Made by a program: the position numbers and the translations under genes. A model generated the notes under the pieces. The model saw only the letters and a program-made list of their open reading frames with translations. It was not told where the DNA came from and ran no database searches. Shown here piece by piece: positions 8,855 through 17,089 of a stretch of 40,024 nt of DNA. The stretch is from Betaproteobacteria bacterium UBA7395. Its GTDB lineage: Bacteria; Pseudomonadota; Gammaproteobacteria; Burkholderiales; Rhodocyclaceae. The DNA is taken from NCBI GenBank assembly GCA_002470165.1, contig DKNF01000252.1, positions 1 to 40,024 of the forward strand. The letters run 5' to 3'. Within the stretch, counting starts at the first letter, position 1. The number at the start of each line of letters is the position of its first letter.

Positions 8855-9582
8855 CAGCTTTCCTTGGCGGCGCCGTCAGGCATGAAGACGTAGCCGAAGC
8901 CCCAGACCGTCTGCAGGTAGCGGGGCTGCGAAGGATCCTTCTCGATCAGCTTGCGCAGGCGGCTGACCTGGACGTCGATGGCGCGGTCGAAGGGGCCTTG
9001 CTCGCGGCCCCGGGCCAGGGTCATCAGCTTGTCGCGCGACAGCGGCTGGCGCGGGTTCTGCAGCAGGACCTTGAGTACGGCGAATTCGCCGGTGGTCAGC
9101 GGCAGCAGTTCGTCGCCGCGCTTCAGGGTACGAGCCGAAAAATCGACTTCAAGATTGCCGAAACGGATGCTTTCCGGGGTTTCCTCCGGGGCGCCGGGCG
9201 GCATGTTGCCCTGGCGGCGCAGGACGGCGTGGATGCGGGCGAGCAGTTCGCGCGGATTGAAGGGTTTGGGCAGGTAGTCGTCGGCCCCCATCTCCAGGCC
9301 GACGATGCGGTCCACTTCGTCGCCTTTGGCGGTCAGCATGATGATCGGCGTGCGGTCGCCCTGGCCGCGCAAGCGGCGGCAGATCGACAAACCGTCTTCG
9401 CCCGGCATCATCAGATCGAGGACGATCAGGTGGTAATGCTCGCGGCTGCGTGCCTTGTCCATTTGCTGTCCGTCGCCGACCGCCTTGACGACAAACCCCT
9501 GCTCGCCAAGGTAGCGGGTGAGCAGTTCGCGCAGGCGGGCGTCGTCATCGACGACCAGGAGGTGTTGGTTGTTTTCGTTCAT
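8854..9582 (-). CDS. ompR: OmpR-family response regulator
   Basis: The 242-residue protein has a receiver domain with acidic residues at 12-14, phospho-acceptor Asp56 in IVLDLMMPG, and the switch residues in MLTAKG and DDYLPKPFNPREL. It ends in a winged-helix DNA-binding domain (about 140-235) with RTLKRGDELLPLTTGEF and the recognition segment DRAIDVQVSRLRKLIE, then VWGFGYVF. Sequence and length match OmpR closely. It is cotranscribed with and upstream of the kinase gene, overlapping by 1 bp. The 161-bp gap to the rightward gene at 9744 must hold divergent promoters. Confidence 0.9.
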   Translation of the reverse strand: MNENNQHLLVVDDDARLRELLTRYLGEQGFVVKAVGDGQQMDKARSREHYHLIVLDLMMPGEDGLSICRRLRGQGDRTPIIMLTAKGDEVDRIVGLEMGADDYLPKPFNPRELLARIHAVLRRQGNMPPGAPEETPESIRFGNLEVDFSARTLKRGDELLPLTTGEFAVLKVLLQNPRQPLSRDKLMTLARGREQGPFDRAIDVQVSRLRKLIEKDPSQPRYLQTVWGFGYVFMPDGAAKES

Positions 9583-9743
9583 GCTCGAAGGATAGCGCCT
9601 GACGGAAAATGGAGTACGGCAAATGGTAACAAAGGATATCGACGAGCCACGCCGGGAAACATTCGATTACAACTTGCCGCGCTGTGGGGGTAACCGTGGA
9701 CGGACAATGAATATGCTCCGAAAAGGATAGAATACGCCGCACC

Positions 9744-10031
9744 ATGAAGTCCCGCTCACTGATCCTGATTCTCTCGCTGATGGCGACCGCGCCGGCTCTG
9801 GCCGAGCCACCGCGGCGCGAACTGCCGCCCGAAGAAAAGCGGGAAATGCGCCAGCAGATGCGGGAGCACTGGTATCGCGAAAACATCGGCCCGCAACGCG
9901 CCGATGATGCACGTCCGGCAAACTGGCGAGATTTACCCCCCGATGAACGCCGCCGCTTGCGCGAGGAAATGCGCCAGCAGAATGACCGCGATGATCGCCG
10001 GGACAAGCGCGGCTCGCGCAAGGGCGACTAA
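9744..10031 (+). CDS. Small exported protein rich in Arg/Glu/Asp (unknown function)
   Basis: This 95-residue protein has a clear Sec signal peptide, MKSRSLILILSLMATAPALA, followed by a very charged mature region containing two related segments, LPPEEKREMRQQMREHW and LPPDERRRLREEMRQQN. The duplicated 'LPP-(E/D)-R--R-EMRQQ' unit suggests a small helical periplasmic protein, loosely like the heat-shock/metal-resistance repressor class of short periplasmic helical proteins, but I do not recognise a family. A TAGAAT -10-like element at 9727-9732 precedes it. It lies divergent from ompR-envZ, so it could be an OmpR target; that is inference only. Confidence 0.72.
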   Translation: MKSRSLILILSLMATAPALAEPPRRELPPEEKREMRQQMREHWYRENIGPQRADDARPANWRDLPPDERRRLREEMRQQNDRDDRRDKRGSRKGD

Positions 10032-10069
10032 TACCGCTGCCTTGGGGCTCTCCGGTAGAATGATGCCCC

Positions 10070-10753
10070 ATGCAGATACTTGCCCTAGAAACCTCCACCG
10101 AAACGGGTTCCTGCGCCTTGTGGCAGGACGGCGCGGTGATCGAACGCATTTGTCCGCCCGGGCGCTCGCATTCGGAAACGCTGTTGCCGCTCGTGCGCGA
10201 ATTGCTGGCTGAGAGTGGCATCGCCATCGGCCAGCTCGATGCGATAGCCTTCGATACGGGTCCCGGTGCCTTTACCGGCTTGCGCGTGGCCTGCGGTGCC
10301 GCCCAAGGGCTGGCTGTCGCCGCCGACCTGCCGCTGCTGCCGGTGGTCAGTCTGGAAGCCATGGCCGCCGCGACCGGGGCAGAGCAGGTGCTTGCCTTGC
10401 TCGACGCCCGCATGGGCGAGGTTTACAGCGCCAGCTATCGGCGCCGGGGCGACGTCATGGTTCTGCAAGGCGGTATCCGGGTCACGGCACCGGACAATGT
10501 CGATCTGCCATCCGCCGACTGGCTAGCCTGCGGCAATGCCCTGACGGCCTATCCGGCACTGGCCGAACGCCTGGGGGCTGCCCTGACATTAATGCCGGCC
10601 ATCCTGCCGGAAGCCTCATGGCTGGCCCGTCTCGGGGCATTGAAATTGGCGGCCGGCGAGGGCATCGATCCGGCGCTGGCGGCACCGCTGTACATCCGTG
10701 ACAAGGTCGCCAAGACGATCAGTGAACGCTTGAGCGAAGGTGGGCGCGCGTGA
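10070..10753 (+). CDS. tsaB: TsaB, tRNA threonylcarbamoyladenosine biosynthesis protein
   Basis: The 227-residue protein begins MQILALETSTETGSCALW and carries the family signature IAFDTGPGAFTGLRVACG at about 60-77, followed by AQGLA. TsaB is the non-catalytic ASKHA-fold partner that dimerises with TsaD and recruits TsaE to make t6A37 on ANN-decoding tRNAs. Length and motif match well. The stop overlaps the rimI start (ATGA-type, 4 bp), and tsaB-rimI adjacency is common in proteobacteria. Confidence 0.94.
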   Translation: MQILALETSTETGSCALWQDGAVIERICPPGRSHSETLLPLVRELLAESGIAIGQLDAIAFDTGPGAFTGLRVACGAAQGLAVAADLPLLPVVSLEAMAAATGAEQVLALLDARMGEVYSASYRRRGDVMVLQGGIRVTAPDNVDLPSADWLACGNALTAYPALAERLGAALTLMPAILPEASWLARLGALKLAAGEGIDPALAAPLYIRDKVAKTISERLSEGGRA

Positions 10754-11217
10754 ATCGTCCGCTTCCGTTGCTGACCGTCGAGTATTTTCCGATGGCCGAG
10801 TCCGATCTCGACGCAGTCGCTACGCTGGAAGCCTCGCTGCAGGCTTTTCCCTGGACCCGGGGTAATTTTGCCGATTCCCTGCATGCCGGCTACAGTGCCT
10901 GGGTAGCGCGTCTGGGCGGCGAACTGATCGGGTTTTCGGTGGTCATGCGCGTGCTCGACGAAGCGCATCTGCTGAACATCGGCGTCGCCGGGAAATATCA
11001 GGGGCAGGGCTACGGCGCCCGTTTGCTGCGCAATGCCATGGACGCCGCCCGCATGGCCGGTACGCACCGAATGTTCCTTGAAGTGAGGCCGAGCAACGCG
11101 CGCGCGGTCGAGCTCTATCGCCATTTTGGCTTCCGGCAACTGGGCGTTCGTCGGGAATACTATCCGGCGGCCATCGGTCGCGAGGATGCGCTGGTTTTCG
11201 AAAAGGAGCTGGCATGA
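10750..11217 (+). CDS. rimI: RimI, ribosomal protein S18 alanine N-acetyltransferase (GNAT)
   Basis: The 155-residue product is a GNAT acetyltransferase. The acetyl-CoA-binding motif A is LLNIGVAGKYQGQGYGARLL (about 75-94), with the Q/R-x-x-G-x-G/A phosphate loop, followed by LEVRPSNARAVELYRHFGF, which is highly typical of RimI. It acetylates the N terminus of S18 in E. coli; substrates may be wider in other bacteria. It overlaps both tsaB upstream and the uracil-DNA glycosylase gene downstream by 4 bp, forming a tight three-gene operon. Confidence 0.92.
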   Translation: MNRPLPLLTVEYFPMAESDLDAVATLEASLQAFPWTRGNFADSLHAGYSAWVARLGGELIGFSVVMRVLDEAHLLNIGVAGKYQGQGYGARLLRNAMDAARMAGTHRMFLEVRPSNARAVELYRHFGFRQLGVRREYYPAAIGREDALVFEKELA

Positions 11218-11945
11218 GCCTGAGCCGGGAACAGATGCTGGTCGAAATGGGCATCTCGCCCCTGTGGGTGTTGCGGGACGCGCCGCCGGCATCGCCGCCC
11301 GAGCCGATACCGGTGGTCGCGGCCGACGCACCGGCCGTGGAGCTAGTCCCGGAGCAGGCATCGCCATCAACCGTCGCCACCGATACGATGGACTGGCCGA
11401 CGCTGGAGGCGGCGATCTCCGAATGCCGCAACTGTGGCCTTTGCCAGCAGCGCAAGCAGGCGGTTACCGGCGTGGGCGACCGCAATCCCGACTGGCTGTT
11501 CATCGGCGAGGGGCCGGGAGCGGAAGAGGACATGCGTGGCGAGCCCTTCGTCGGGCAGGCCGGCAAGCTGCTCGACGCCATGCTGGCGGCGCTCGATCTG
11601 GCCCGCGGCGACAAGGTTTATATCGCCAATGCCGTGAAGTGCCGGCCACCCAACAACCGCACGCCGGAAGCCGCCGAGATGGCGGCCTGCCGCCCCTGGC
11701 TGGTCCGCCAGATCGAGTTGCTCAAACCACGTGTGATCGTGCTGCTCGGCAAGGCTGCCGTACATTCGGTACTGGGCGATGACCGGGCGCTCGGCGCCAT
11801 GCGCGGCCAGTCTTTCGAGTACAAGGGCATCCCTGTGGCGGTGACTTACCACCCGGCTTACCTGTTGCGCAACCTGCCGGACAAGGCCAAGGCCTGGGAA
11901 GATCTACTGTTTGCCCGACGGCTGCTGAAGCGGGTAAATCAATAA
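11214..11945 (+). CDS. Family 4 (Fe-S) uracil-DNA glycosylase
   Basis: The 243-residue enzyme has a variable Pro/Ala-rich N terminus (about 1-60) and then a family 4 UDG domain. Cys71, Cys74, Cys143 and Cys159 have the spacing expected for the [4Fe-4S] ligands. Motif GEGPGAEED (about 98-106) forms the uracil-recognition/catalytic loop and HPAYLLRN near residue 213 is the second active-site motif. It removes uracil from DNA by base excision. The N-terminal extension resembles the SPO1 DNA polymerase-related family annotation seen for these proteins. It is coupled to rimI. Confidence 0.92.
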   Translation: MSLSREQMLVEMGISPLWVLRDAPPASPPEPIPVVAADAPAVELVPEQASPSTVATDTMDWPTLEAAISECRNCGLCQQRKQAVTGVGDRNPDWLFIGEGPGAEEDMRGEPFVGQAGKLLDAMLAALDLARGDKVYIANAVKCRPPNNRTPEAAEMAACRPWLVRQIELLKPRVIVLLGKAAVHSVLGDDRALGAMRGQSFEYKGIPVAVTYHPAYLLRNLPDKAKAWEDLLFARRLLKRVNQ

Positions 11946-12039
11946 AATTAACAGCCCCTAGGGTAATACCCGGTTCCCGCGGCATGCCTTTGTTTTTAAG
12001 CTATGACGAACAACACAAAGAAGAAGAAGGTGTTCGTCC

Positions 12040-12441
12040 ATGTCGAATCCCCTCGACACAAACAACGGCGGGCCAATTTGCAATCTCGATTACCTGCTGG
12101 TGAATCTTGGTCGTAATCGGGCGGCCGCCAACCGGCTGGTTCAGCTATTCCTCGAAAATCATCCCCACTTGCTTGCCCGGCTCGAACATGCGGCAAAGGA
12201 GAATGATATTGCGGCGATGCAGGATGTCGTGCACGACATCCGCGGAAGCTGCGTCCTGTTTTCGGCGCACCGTGCCGTTGCGCTGGCGCGGGAACTCGAA
12301 TACGTCCTGCATTGCCACCGCCAGGATGGAGCGGGTATCAACTGGCTGGCGCGCAGTGCCGCACTGCGCAATGCGCTAGTCGCAGTCCATGACGAACTGA
12401 GGCGTTACCAGGAAGAGAATCCGGCTTCCGATCTCAGTTGA
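12040..12441 (+). CDS. Stand-alone Hpt (histidine phosphotransfer) protein
   Basis: The 133-residue all-helical protein has the Hpt four-helix pattern: a RNRAAANRLVQLFLEN helix, then AMQDVVHDIRGSC, where the His is the likely phospho-acceptor (canonical H-x-(L/I)-K/R-G), then a VALARELEYVL helix. No kinase domain is attached. Such proteins shuttle phosphate between hybrid kinases and response regulators. Its 3' end overlaps by 8 bp with a convergent NarL-type response regulator, a plausible partner by position only; no hybrid kinase is in the window. Confidence 0.75.
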   Translation: MSNPLDTNNGGPICNLDYLLVNLGRNRAAANRLVQLFLENHPHLLARLEHAAKENDIAAMQDVVHDIRGSCVLFSAHRAVALARELEYVLHCHRQDGAGINWLARSAALRNALVAVHDELRRYQEENPASDLS

Positions 12442-13057
12442 GCAGGCCGTTCTGAACGGCGAAACGTGTCAGACCGGTGACGTCGTGGACGCCAATCCGC
12501 TGCATCAAACGCGCCCGATGAAACTCGACGGTTTTCGGGCTGATGCCGAGATCGCGGGCAATTTCCTTGGTGGTGTGCCCGTTGGCAACCAGGCGCAGGA
12601 TCTCGGTTTGCCGTGCGGTGAGTCCATCGCAAGGCGAAGCCGAATCGGTGCCGTGTTGTTCGCTGATTTTCGATGACAGGAAGGGGCGTTGTTCCATGAC
12701 GGCCAGCAAGGCCTGCTGCAACTCGTCGAGGATGAAATCCTTGAGCAGATACCCGTTCGCGCCGGCATCGAAGGCCTGGTCGACAACGTCACGCCGGTCG
12801 ATGCTCGACAGGATCAGGATGCGCACTTGCGGATTGCTGCGACGGACCAGTCGCGCCACCTCAATGCCCGACAGGCCTGGCATGGCAATATCCAGCAGGA
12901 CGACATCGGGCGAGCTACGTTCGATCTCCGCGATGGCCTGCCGGCCGTCAGCGCATTCGGCAAGCACTTGATAGCCGGGGAGCGATTCGAGCAAAGCCCG
13001 AATGCCTGCGCGGACCAGCAAGTGGTCGTCTACTAAAACTATTCGCACGGTATTCAT
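12434..13057 (-). CDS. NarL/FixJ-type response regulator
   Basis: I start this at the ATG at 13057 (207 residues); a TTG 21 bp upstream would add seven residues unlike the family. The receiver begins TVRIVLVDDHLLVRAGI, with phospho-acceptor Asp56 in VLLDIAMPG and a conserved YLLKDF Lys. A LuxR/GerE helix-turn-helix follows from about 145: LTARQTEILRLVANGHTTKEIA, then GISPKTVEFHRARLM. It should bind DNA as a phosphorylated dimer. It is convergent with the Hpt gene; targets and kinase are unknown. Confidence 0.88.
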   Translation of the reverse strand: MNTVRIVLVDDHLLVRAGIRALLESLPGYQVLAECADGRQAIAEIERSSPDVVLLDIAMPGLSGIEVARLVRRSNPQVRILILSSIDRRDVVDQAFDAGANGYLLKDFILDELQQALLAVMEQRPFLSSKISEQHGTDSASPCDGLTARQTEILRLVANGHTTKEIARDLGISPKTVEFHRARLMQRIGVHDVTGLTRFAVQNGLLN

Positions 13058-13108
13058 CGTGCGGACAGAATATGCCAAAACCGCCGCCTTGTGCCACCCA
13101 CTGGGGTT

Positions 13109-13729
13109 TTACCTTGGGGCGCCTAGCACCGGCATGGTGATACCCAAACGCAGGGAGAGCAGGCGCAACAGCAAGACGATACCCATCGCGGCCCAGGCCG
13201 CGTTGACCGCAGGCAGTCCGAGTTCCTGCATGGCGATCAGTGACAGTGCGCCAATCCAGGCTGCCGTTGCATACAGCTCTCCCTTGAGGAAGATGCTGGG
13301 GACGTCATTGCACAGGATGTCGCGGAGCACGCCGCCGACCACGCCGGTGATCACGCCCATCAAGCTGGCGGCCAGCCAGGGCACATGCCACTGCAGCGCG
13401 ATCTGGGTGCCGATGATGGTAAACAGGGCCAAGCCGATGGCGTCGGGTATCTGGAACAACTGCTGCGGCACGTTGATGCGGCGGACCACGAAAAAAGCCC
13501 CCATGCCGGTCGCCAGGGCAGTCATCAGGTAAGCCTGGTCGGCCACCCAGAAAACGTTGCGATCGAGCAGCAGGTCGCGGACGGTGCCGCCGCCAAGCGC
13601 CGTGGCCACGGCGACCAATAGCGCCCCGATGAGATCCATCTGCTTGCGGCTGGCGTCGAGCACACCGGTCAGTGCGTTGACTGCCACCGCTGACATGCCG
13701 ACCCAGTAGAGCAGGGCGTCCATGCTCAT
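13109..13729 (-). CDS. TRIC-type cation channel family protein (UPF0126/YadS-like)
   Basis: The 206-residue protein has about seven hydrophobic helices in two repeated halves. Each half carries the family marker: ALGGGTVRDLLL (about 45-56) and VVGGVLRDILCND (about 131-143), matching the duplicated GGG-RD motif of UPF0126, the bacterial relatives of trimeric intracellular cation channels. Inner membrane; expected to conduct monovalent cations, physiological role unclear. Its start lies 1 bp upstream of the smpB stop, so it is probably cotranscribed downstream of smpB. Confidence 0.85.
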   Translation of the reverse strand: MSMDALLYWVGMSAVAVNALTGVLDASRKQMDLIGALLVAVATALGGGTVRDLLLDRNVFWVADQAYLMTALATGMGAFFVVRRINVPQQLFQIPDAIGLALFTIIGTQIALQWHVPWLAASLMGVITGVVGGVLRDILCNDVPSIFLKGELYATAAWIGALSLIAMQELGLPAVNAAWAAMGIVLLLRLLSLRLGITMPVLGAPR

Positions 13730-13730
13730 G

Positions 13731-14180
13731 TCAGCGCAGGTTTTCCTTCATGGCCCGCTGAGCTTCGCGCTTGCCTTCCTTTTCCTGCTGGTCGGCACGT
13801 TTGTCGTATTGCTTCTTGCCCTTGGCCAGACCGATTTCGAGCTTGATCCGGCCGCGGACGAAATGCAGGTCGAGCGGGACCAGCGCGTAGCCGGCACGCT
13901 CGACCTTGCCGATCAACTTGCCGATCTCGCGCGCATGCAGCAGCAATTTCCGGGTGCGTACCGGGTCGTGGTGGTTATGGGTCGATGCCGTCGACAGCGG
14001 GCTGATGTGCATGCCGATCAGGAACAGCTCGCCATGGCGGATGATGACGTAGGATTCCTTGATGTTCATGCGGCCAGCACGAATCGCCTTGACTTCCCAA
14101 CCTTCAAGGACCATGCCTGCCTCATACTTCTCTTCGACGAAGTAATCGTGAAAGGCTTTTTTGTTGACCGTAATGCTCAT
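13731..14180 (-). CDS. smpB: SmpB, tmRNA-binding protein
   Basis: The 149-residue product matches SmpB in length and sequence: [35 protein letters not shown], then RTRKLLLH and the basic tail ending [12 protein letters not shown] plus a charged helix that reaches the decoding centre. SmpB binds tmRNA and delivers it to stalled ribosomes for trans-translation. The tmRNA gene itself was not found in the window. It is divergent from ratA, an arrangement widespread in proteobacteria (smpB/ratA). Confidence 0.96.
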   Translation of the reverse strand: MSITVNKKAFHDYFVEEKYEAGMVLEGWEVKAIRAGRMNIKESYVIIRHGELFLIGMHISPLSTASTHNHHDPVRTRKLLLHAREIGKLIGKVERAGYALVPLDLHFVRGRIKLEIGLAKGKKQYDKRADQQEKEGKREAQRAMKENLR

Positions 14181-14240
14181 GCCGCCACGCGATCCATTAA
14201 AATCCGCGATTCTACAGGATTACAGGAACGCTGCCGCCGC

Positions 14241-14687
14241 ATGGCCCTGGTCGAAAAAACAGTCTTGATCGAACATTCTGCGCAGCAGATGTTCGAGTTG
14301 GTGGATCGTTGCGAGGACTATCCGGCTTTCCTGCCGTGGTGCAGTCGCACCGAGCTCAAGTTGCGCGACGACACGAAGACCGTGGCGACGCTGCACATCA
14401 ACTACCACGCGGTGAAGTCGAGTTTCACCACCGAGAACGACAAGGAATTCCCGACCCTGATGAAAATCCGTCTGGTCGATGGCCCGTTCCGGCATCTCGA
14501 GGGGGCCTGGCATTTCCGCCCCTTGGCTGAAAACGCCTGCAAGATCGAGTTCAGGCTGCATTACGAGTTTTCCAGCAAATTGTTCGAGAAGATCATCGGC
14601 CCGGTGTTCAGCCACATCGCCAACACCTTCGTCGATGCCTTCGTGCGCCGTGCCGCGCAGGTCTATGGAGCCAACCATGGCGGATGA
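14241..14687 (+). CDS. ratA: RatA-like START/Coq10 domain protein
   Basis: The 148-residue protein starts at the ATG of MALVEKTVLIEHSAQQMFEL; the longer frame upstream runs through smpB antisense. It shows the Coq10/RatA signature DRCEDYPAFLPWCSRTEL and the C-terminal GPVFSHIANTFVDAFVRRA helix. E. coli RatA was described as blocking 70S assembly, while the fold is a lipid/ubiquinone-binding START domain; which role holds here is open. It overlaps rnfH by 11 bp and is divergent from smpB. Confidence 0.9.
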   Translation: MALVEKTVLIEHSAQQMFELVDRCEDYPAFLPWCSRTELKLRDDTKTVATLHINYHAVKSSFTTENDKEFPTLMKIRLVDGPFRHLEGAWHFRPLAENACKIEFRLHYEFSSKLFEKIIGPVFSHIANTFVDAFVRRAAQVYGANHGG

Positions 14688-14997
14688 AATGATCAACATC
14701 GAAGTCTGTTACCCGCTGCCCGACAAGCAGGAAGTTGTCCGTTTGCGTCTGCCGGCCGGCAGTGTGCTGAAGCAGGCGGTTGAAGCTTCGGGGCTGGTCG
14801 AGAAATACCCGGAAATCGATCTGGCGAAGAACAAGTTCGGCATCTGGAACAAGCTGTCGAAACTCGATGCCGCGTTGCGCGACTTCGACCGGGTGGAAAT
14901 CTATCGGCCGCTGATCGCCGACCCCAAGGAGGTACGCAAGCAACGGGCGGCCGAAGGCAAGGTCATGAAGAAGGGCGCCGGCGATGCCGACGCCTGA
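14677..14997 (+). CDS. rnfH: RnfH-family ubiquitin-like protein
   Basis: The 106-residue protein begins MADEMINIEVCYPLPDKQ and has the family markers VVRLRLPAGSVLKQAVEASG, VGIWN-like FGIWNKLSKLDAALRDFDRVEIYRPL, and DPKEVRKQRA near the C terminus, followed by a Lys/Asp-rich tail. RnfH has a beta-grasp fold; the name comes from linkage to rnf genes, and no biochemical role is firmly set. It is coupled to ratA as in many proteobacteria and converges on the DUF4124 gene 3 bp away. Confidence 0.9.
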   Translation: MADEMINIEVCYPLPDKQEVVRLRLPAGSVLKQAVEASGLVEKYPEIDLAKNKFGIWNKLSKLDAALRDFDRVEIYRPLIADPKEVRKQRAAEGKVMKKGAGDADA

Positions 14998-15000
14998 GGC

Positions 15001-15498
15001 TTACTTGCAGGCATCCTGCATGATGCGGCGGGTGCGGTCCATTTCCTGCCGGCGTTGAGCCGGGCTGATGACCGAGACGCTGCCATCCTTGGCGGCCTGA
15101 CTGACCGGCGTATCCGATTGCAGCATGCGGTAATTGTTGCGCGCCCGCTCGCAGGTTTCGCGTTTTTCCTTGAGCGCGGCGGCTTCCTTTTCGGCTTTCT
15201 CGGCTTTTTCCCGCGCTTCCTGCTGACGCTTGCGGAACTCGACTTCCTGTTCTGCCGCCGATTGTGGGGCGGTCTGGGCCGGCGGTTCTGCGTTTGCTTT
15301 TTCGGGCTCAGTCGTGCCGGTCGCCACATTCGGCTGCCGTACGCCAAGCGAGCGAGCGCCGCGCGCACTTGCCGGTGGCGGCGTGTCGGAAATGACTGTC
15401 TTGCCGCTGGCGTCCTTCCACTGGTAAGTCTGGGCCTGCGCGGTCATCAGGCTGACACTCGAGGCCAGTGCCAGTGCAACAATCAGCGATTTCTTCAT
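15001..15498 (-). CDS. Exported DUF4124-domain protein with coiled coil
   Basis: Start chosen at 15498 (165 residues), where [22 protein letters not shown] forms a good signal peptide; the longer frame extends into the guaB promoter. A DUF4124 motif follows immediately: [20 protein letters not shown]. Residues about 75-115 are a charged, Ala/Glu/Lys-rich coiled coil. DUF4124 proteins are envelope proteins of unknown role, abundant in betaproteobacteria. A second, similar protein is at 38017-38532. It is divergent from guaB. Confidence 0.82.
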   Translation of the reverse strand: MKKSLIVALALASSVSLMTAQAQTYQWKDASGKTVISDTPPPASARGARSLGVRQPNVATGTTEPEKANAEPPAQTAPQSAAEQEVEFRKRQQEAREKAEKAEKEAAALKEKRETCERARNNYRMLQSDTPVSQAAKDGSVSVISPAQRRQEMDRTRRIMQDACK

Positions 15499-15531
15499 GG
15501 TCCGGTCATCGGGCTTTGCAAAGGATTTCTG

Positions 15532-15537
15532 TATAAT
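15532..15537 (+). promoter_or_regulatory. Consensus -10 box upstream of guaB
   Basis: A perfect TATAAT lies 28 bp before the guaB ATG. No convincing -35 hexamer sits at the matching distance (only weak sequence around 15509-15515), so the promoter may use an activator or an extended element. Confidence 0.5.
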
Positions 15538-15565
15538 ACGATTTTGTGACCTTGGATCAAAGGCC

Positions 15566-17029
15566 ATGCGACTTCTGCAAAAAGCCCTGACTTTCGACGA
15601 CGTCCTGCTCGTCCCCGCCCATTCTCAAGTTCTTCCCCGCGATGTCAGCCTCGCCACGCGCCTGACCCGCGACATCACCCTGAACCTGCCGCTGCTGTCG
15701 GCCGCCATGGATACCGTGACCGAAGGCCGGTTGGCTATTGCCATGGCCCAGGAAGGCGGTATCGGCATCATTCACAAGAACCTCTCGTCCCGTGCCCAGG
15801 CCGCCGAAGTGGCCAAGGTCAAGCGTTTCGAGTCGGGCATCCTGCGCGATCCGATCACCGTGACGCCGAACATGACGGTGCGCGATGTCCTTGAAATCAC
15901 CCGCCAGCACAAGATTTCCGGCCTGCCGGTGATCGACAAGAACGGCAAGGTGGTCGGCATCGTCACCAACCGCGATCTGCGTTTCGAAACCAACCTCGAC
16001 CAACCCGTGAAGTCGATCATGACGCCGCGCAAGCGCCTGGTTACGGTCAACGAGGAAGCCAGTGTCGAGGATGCCAAGGAACTGATCCGTCTGCACCGCC
16101 TGGAGCGCGTGCTGGTGGTCAATGCCAATTTTGAACTGCGGGGCCTGATTACCGTCAAGGACATCCTCAAGTCGACTGAACATCCGCTCGCCAACAAGGA
16201 CGCCAGCGGTCGTTTGCGTGCCGGCGCCGCGGTCGGCGTCGGTGCCGGTACGGAAGAGCGCGTCGAATTGCTGGCTGAGGCCGGCGTCGATGTGGTGGTC
16301 GTCGATACCGCCCACGGTCATTCGCAGGGCGTGCTTGATCGCGTTCGCTGGGTCAAGAAGAACTACCCGCAGATTCAGGTCATCGGCGGCAACATTGCCA
16401 CCGCCGACGCCGCGCGCGCACTGGTTGATGCCGGCGCCGACGGGGTCAAGGTCGGCATCGGCCCCGGTTCGATCTGCACCACGCGCATCGTCGCCGGTGT
16501 CGGCGTGCCGCAGATCACCGCCATCCAGAACGTTTCCGAAGCGCTCAAGGGCACCGGCGTGCCGATGATCGCCGACGGCGGCATCCGTTACTCCGGCGAC
16601 ATCGCCAAGGCGATCGCCGCTGGTGCCGACACGGTCATGCTCGGCGGCCTGTTCGCCGGTACCGAGGAAGCCCCGGGCGAGGTCGAGCTGTTCCAGGGCC
16701 GCTCCTACAAGTCTTACCGCGGCATGGGGTCGCTGGGTGCGATGCAGGCCGGCTCCTCGGATCGCTACTTCCAGGAGAACACCGGTAACGTCGACAAGTT
16801 CGTGCCGGAAGGTATCGAAGGCCGCGTCCCGTACAAGGGCTCGGTACTCGCCGTGATCCACCAGTTGATGGGCGGCCTGCGCTCGTCGATGGGCTACCTG
16901 GGCACGCCGAGCATCGCCGACATGCACGAGAAAGCCTGTTTCGTCGAGATCACCTCGGCCGGCATCCGCGAGTCGCACGTGCACGACGTGCAGATCACCA
17001 AGGAAGCGCCGAACTATCACCTCGACTGA
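15566..17029 (+). CDS. guaB: GuaB, IMP dehydrogenase
   Basis: The 487-residue enzyme has the TIM barrel split by a Bateman module of two CBS domains (about 93-205: [17 protein letters not shown] and [15 protein letters not shown]). The catalytic loop [18 protein letters not shown] places the active-site Cys near residue 304, and [11 protein letters not shown] with RYFQ marks the IMP phosphate and flap regions. It oxidises IMP to XMP with NAD in de novo GMP synthesis. The start is the ATG of [18 protein letters not shown]. guaA follows 60 bp downstream, separated by a hairpin. Confidence 0.98.
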   Translation: MRLLQKALTFDDVLLVPAHSQVLPRDVSLATRLTRDITLNLPLLSAAMDTVTEGRLAIAMAQEGGIGIIHKNLSSRAQAAEVAKVKRFESGILRDPITVTPNMTVRDVLEITRQHKISGLPVIDKNGKVVGIVTNRDLRFETNLDQPVKSIMTPRKRLVTVNEEASVEDAKELIRLHRLERVLVVNANFELRGLITVKDILKSTEHPLANKDASGRLRAGAAVGVGAGTEERVELLAEAGVDVVVVDTAHGHSQGVLDRVRWVKKNYPQIQVIGGNIATADAARALVDAGADGVKVGIGPGSICTTRIVAGVGVPQITAIQNVSEALKGTGVPMIADGGIRYSGDIAKAIAAGADTVMLGGLFAGTEEAPGEVELFQGRSYKSYRGMGSLGAMQAGSSDRYFQENTGNVDKFVPEGIEGRVPYKGSVLAVIHQLMGGLRSSMGYLGTPSIADMHEKACFVEITSAGIRESHVHDVQITKEAPNYHLD

Positions 17030-17048
17030 TCGTTCCAGTGTCCAGAAG

Positions 17049-17072
17049 GGCGGCTAATTCAGCCGCCTTTTT
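17049..17072 (+). terminator. Rho-independent terminator/attenuator between guaB and guaA
   Basis: GGCGGCT (17049-17055), a 5-nt loop and AGCCGCC (17061-17067) form a perfect 7-bp stem followed by TTTTTC. It lies inside the guaBA operon, so it may lower guaA relative to guaB or mark a separate guaA promoter. Confidence 0.75.
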
Positions 17073-17089
17073 CATTCAAGGTTGTGAAC

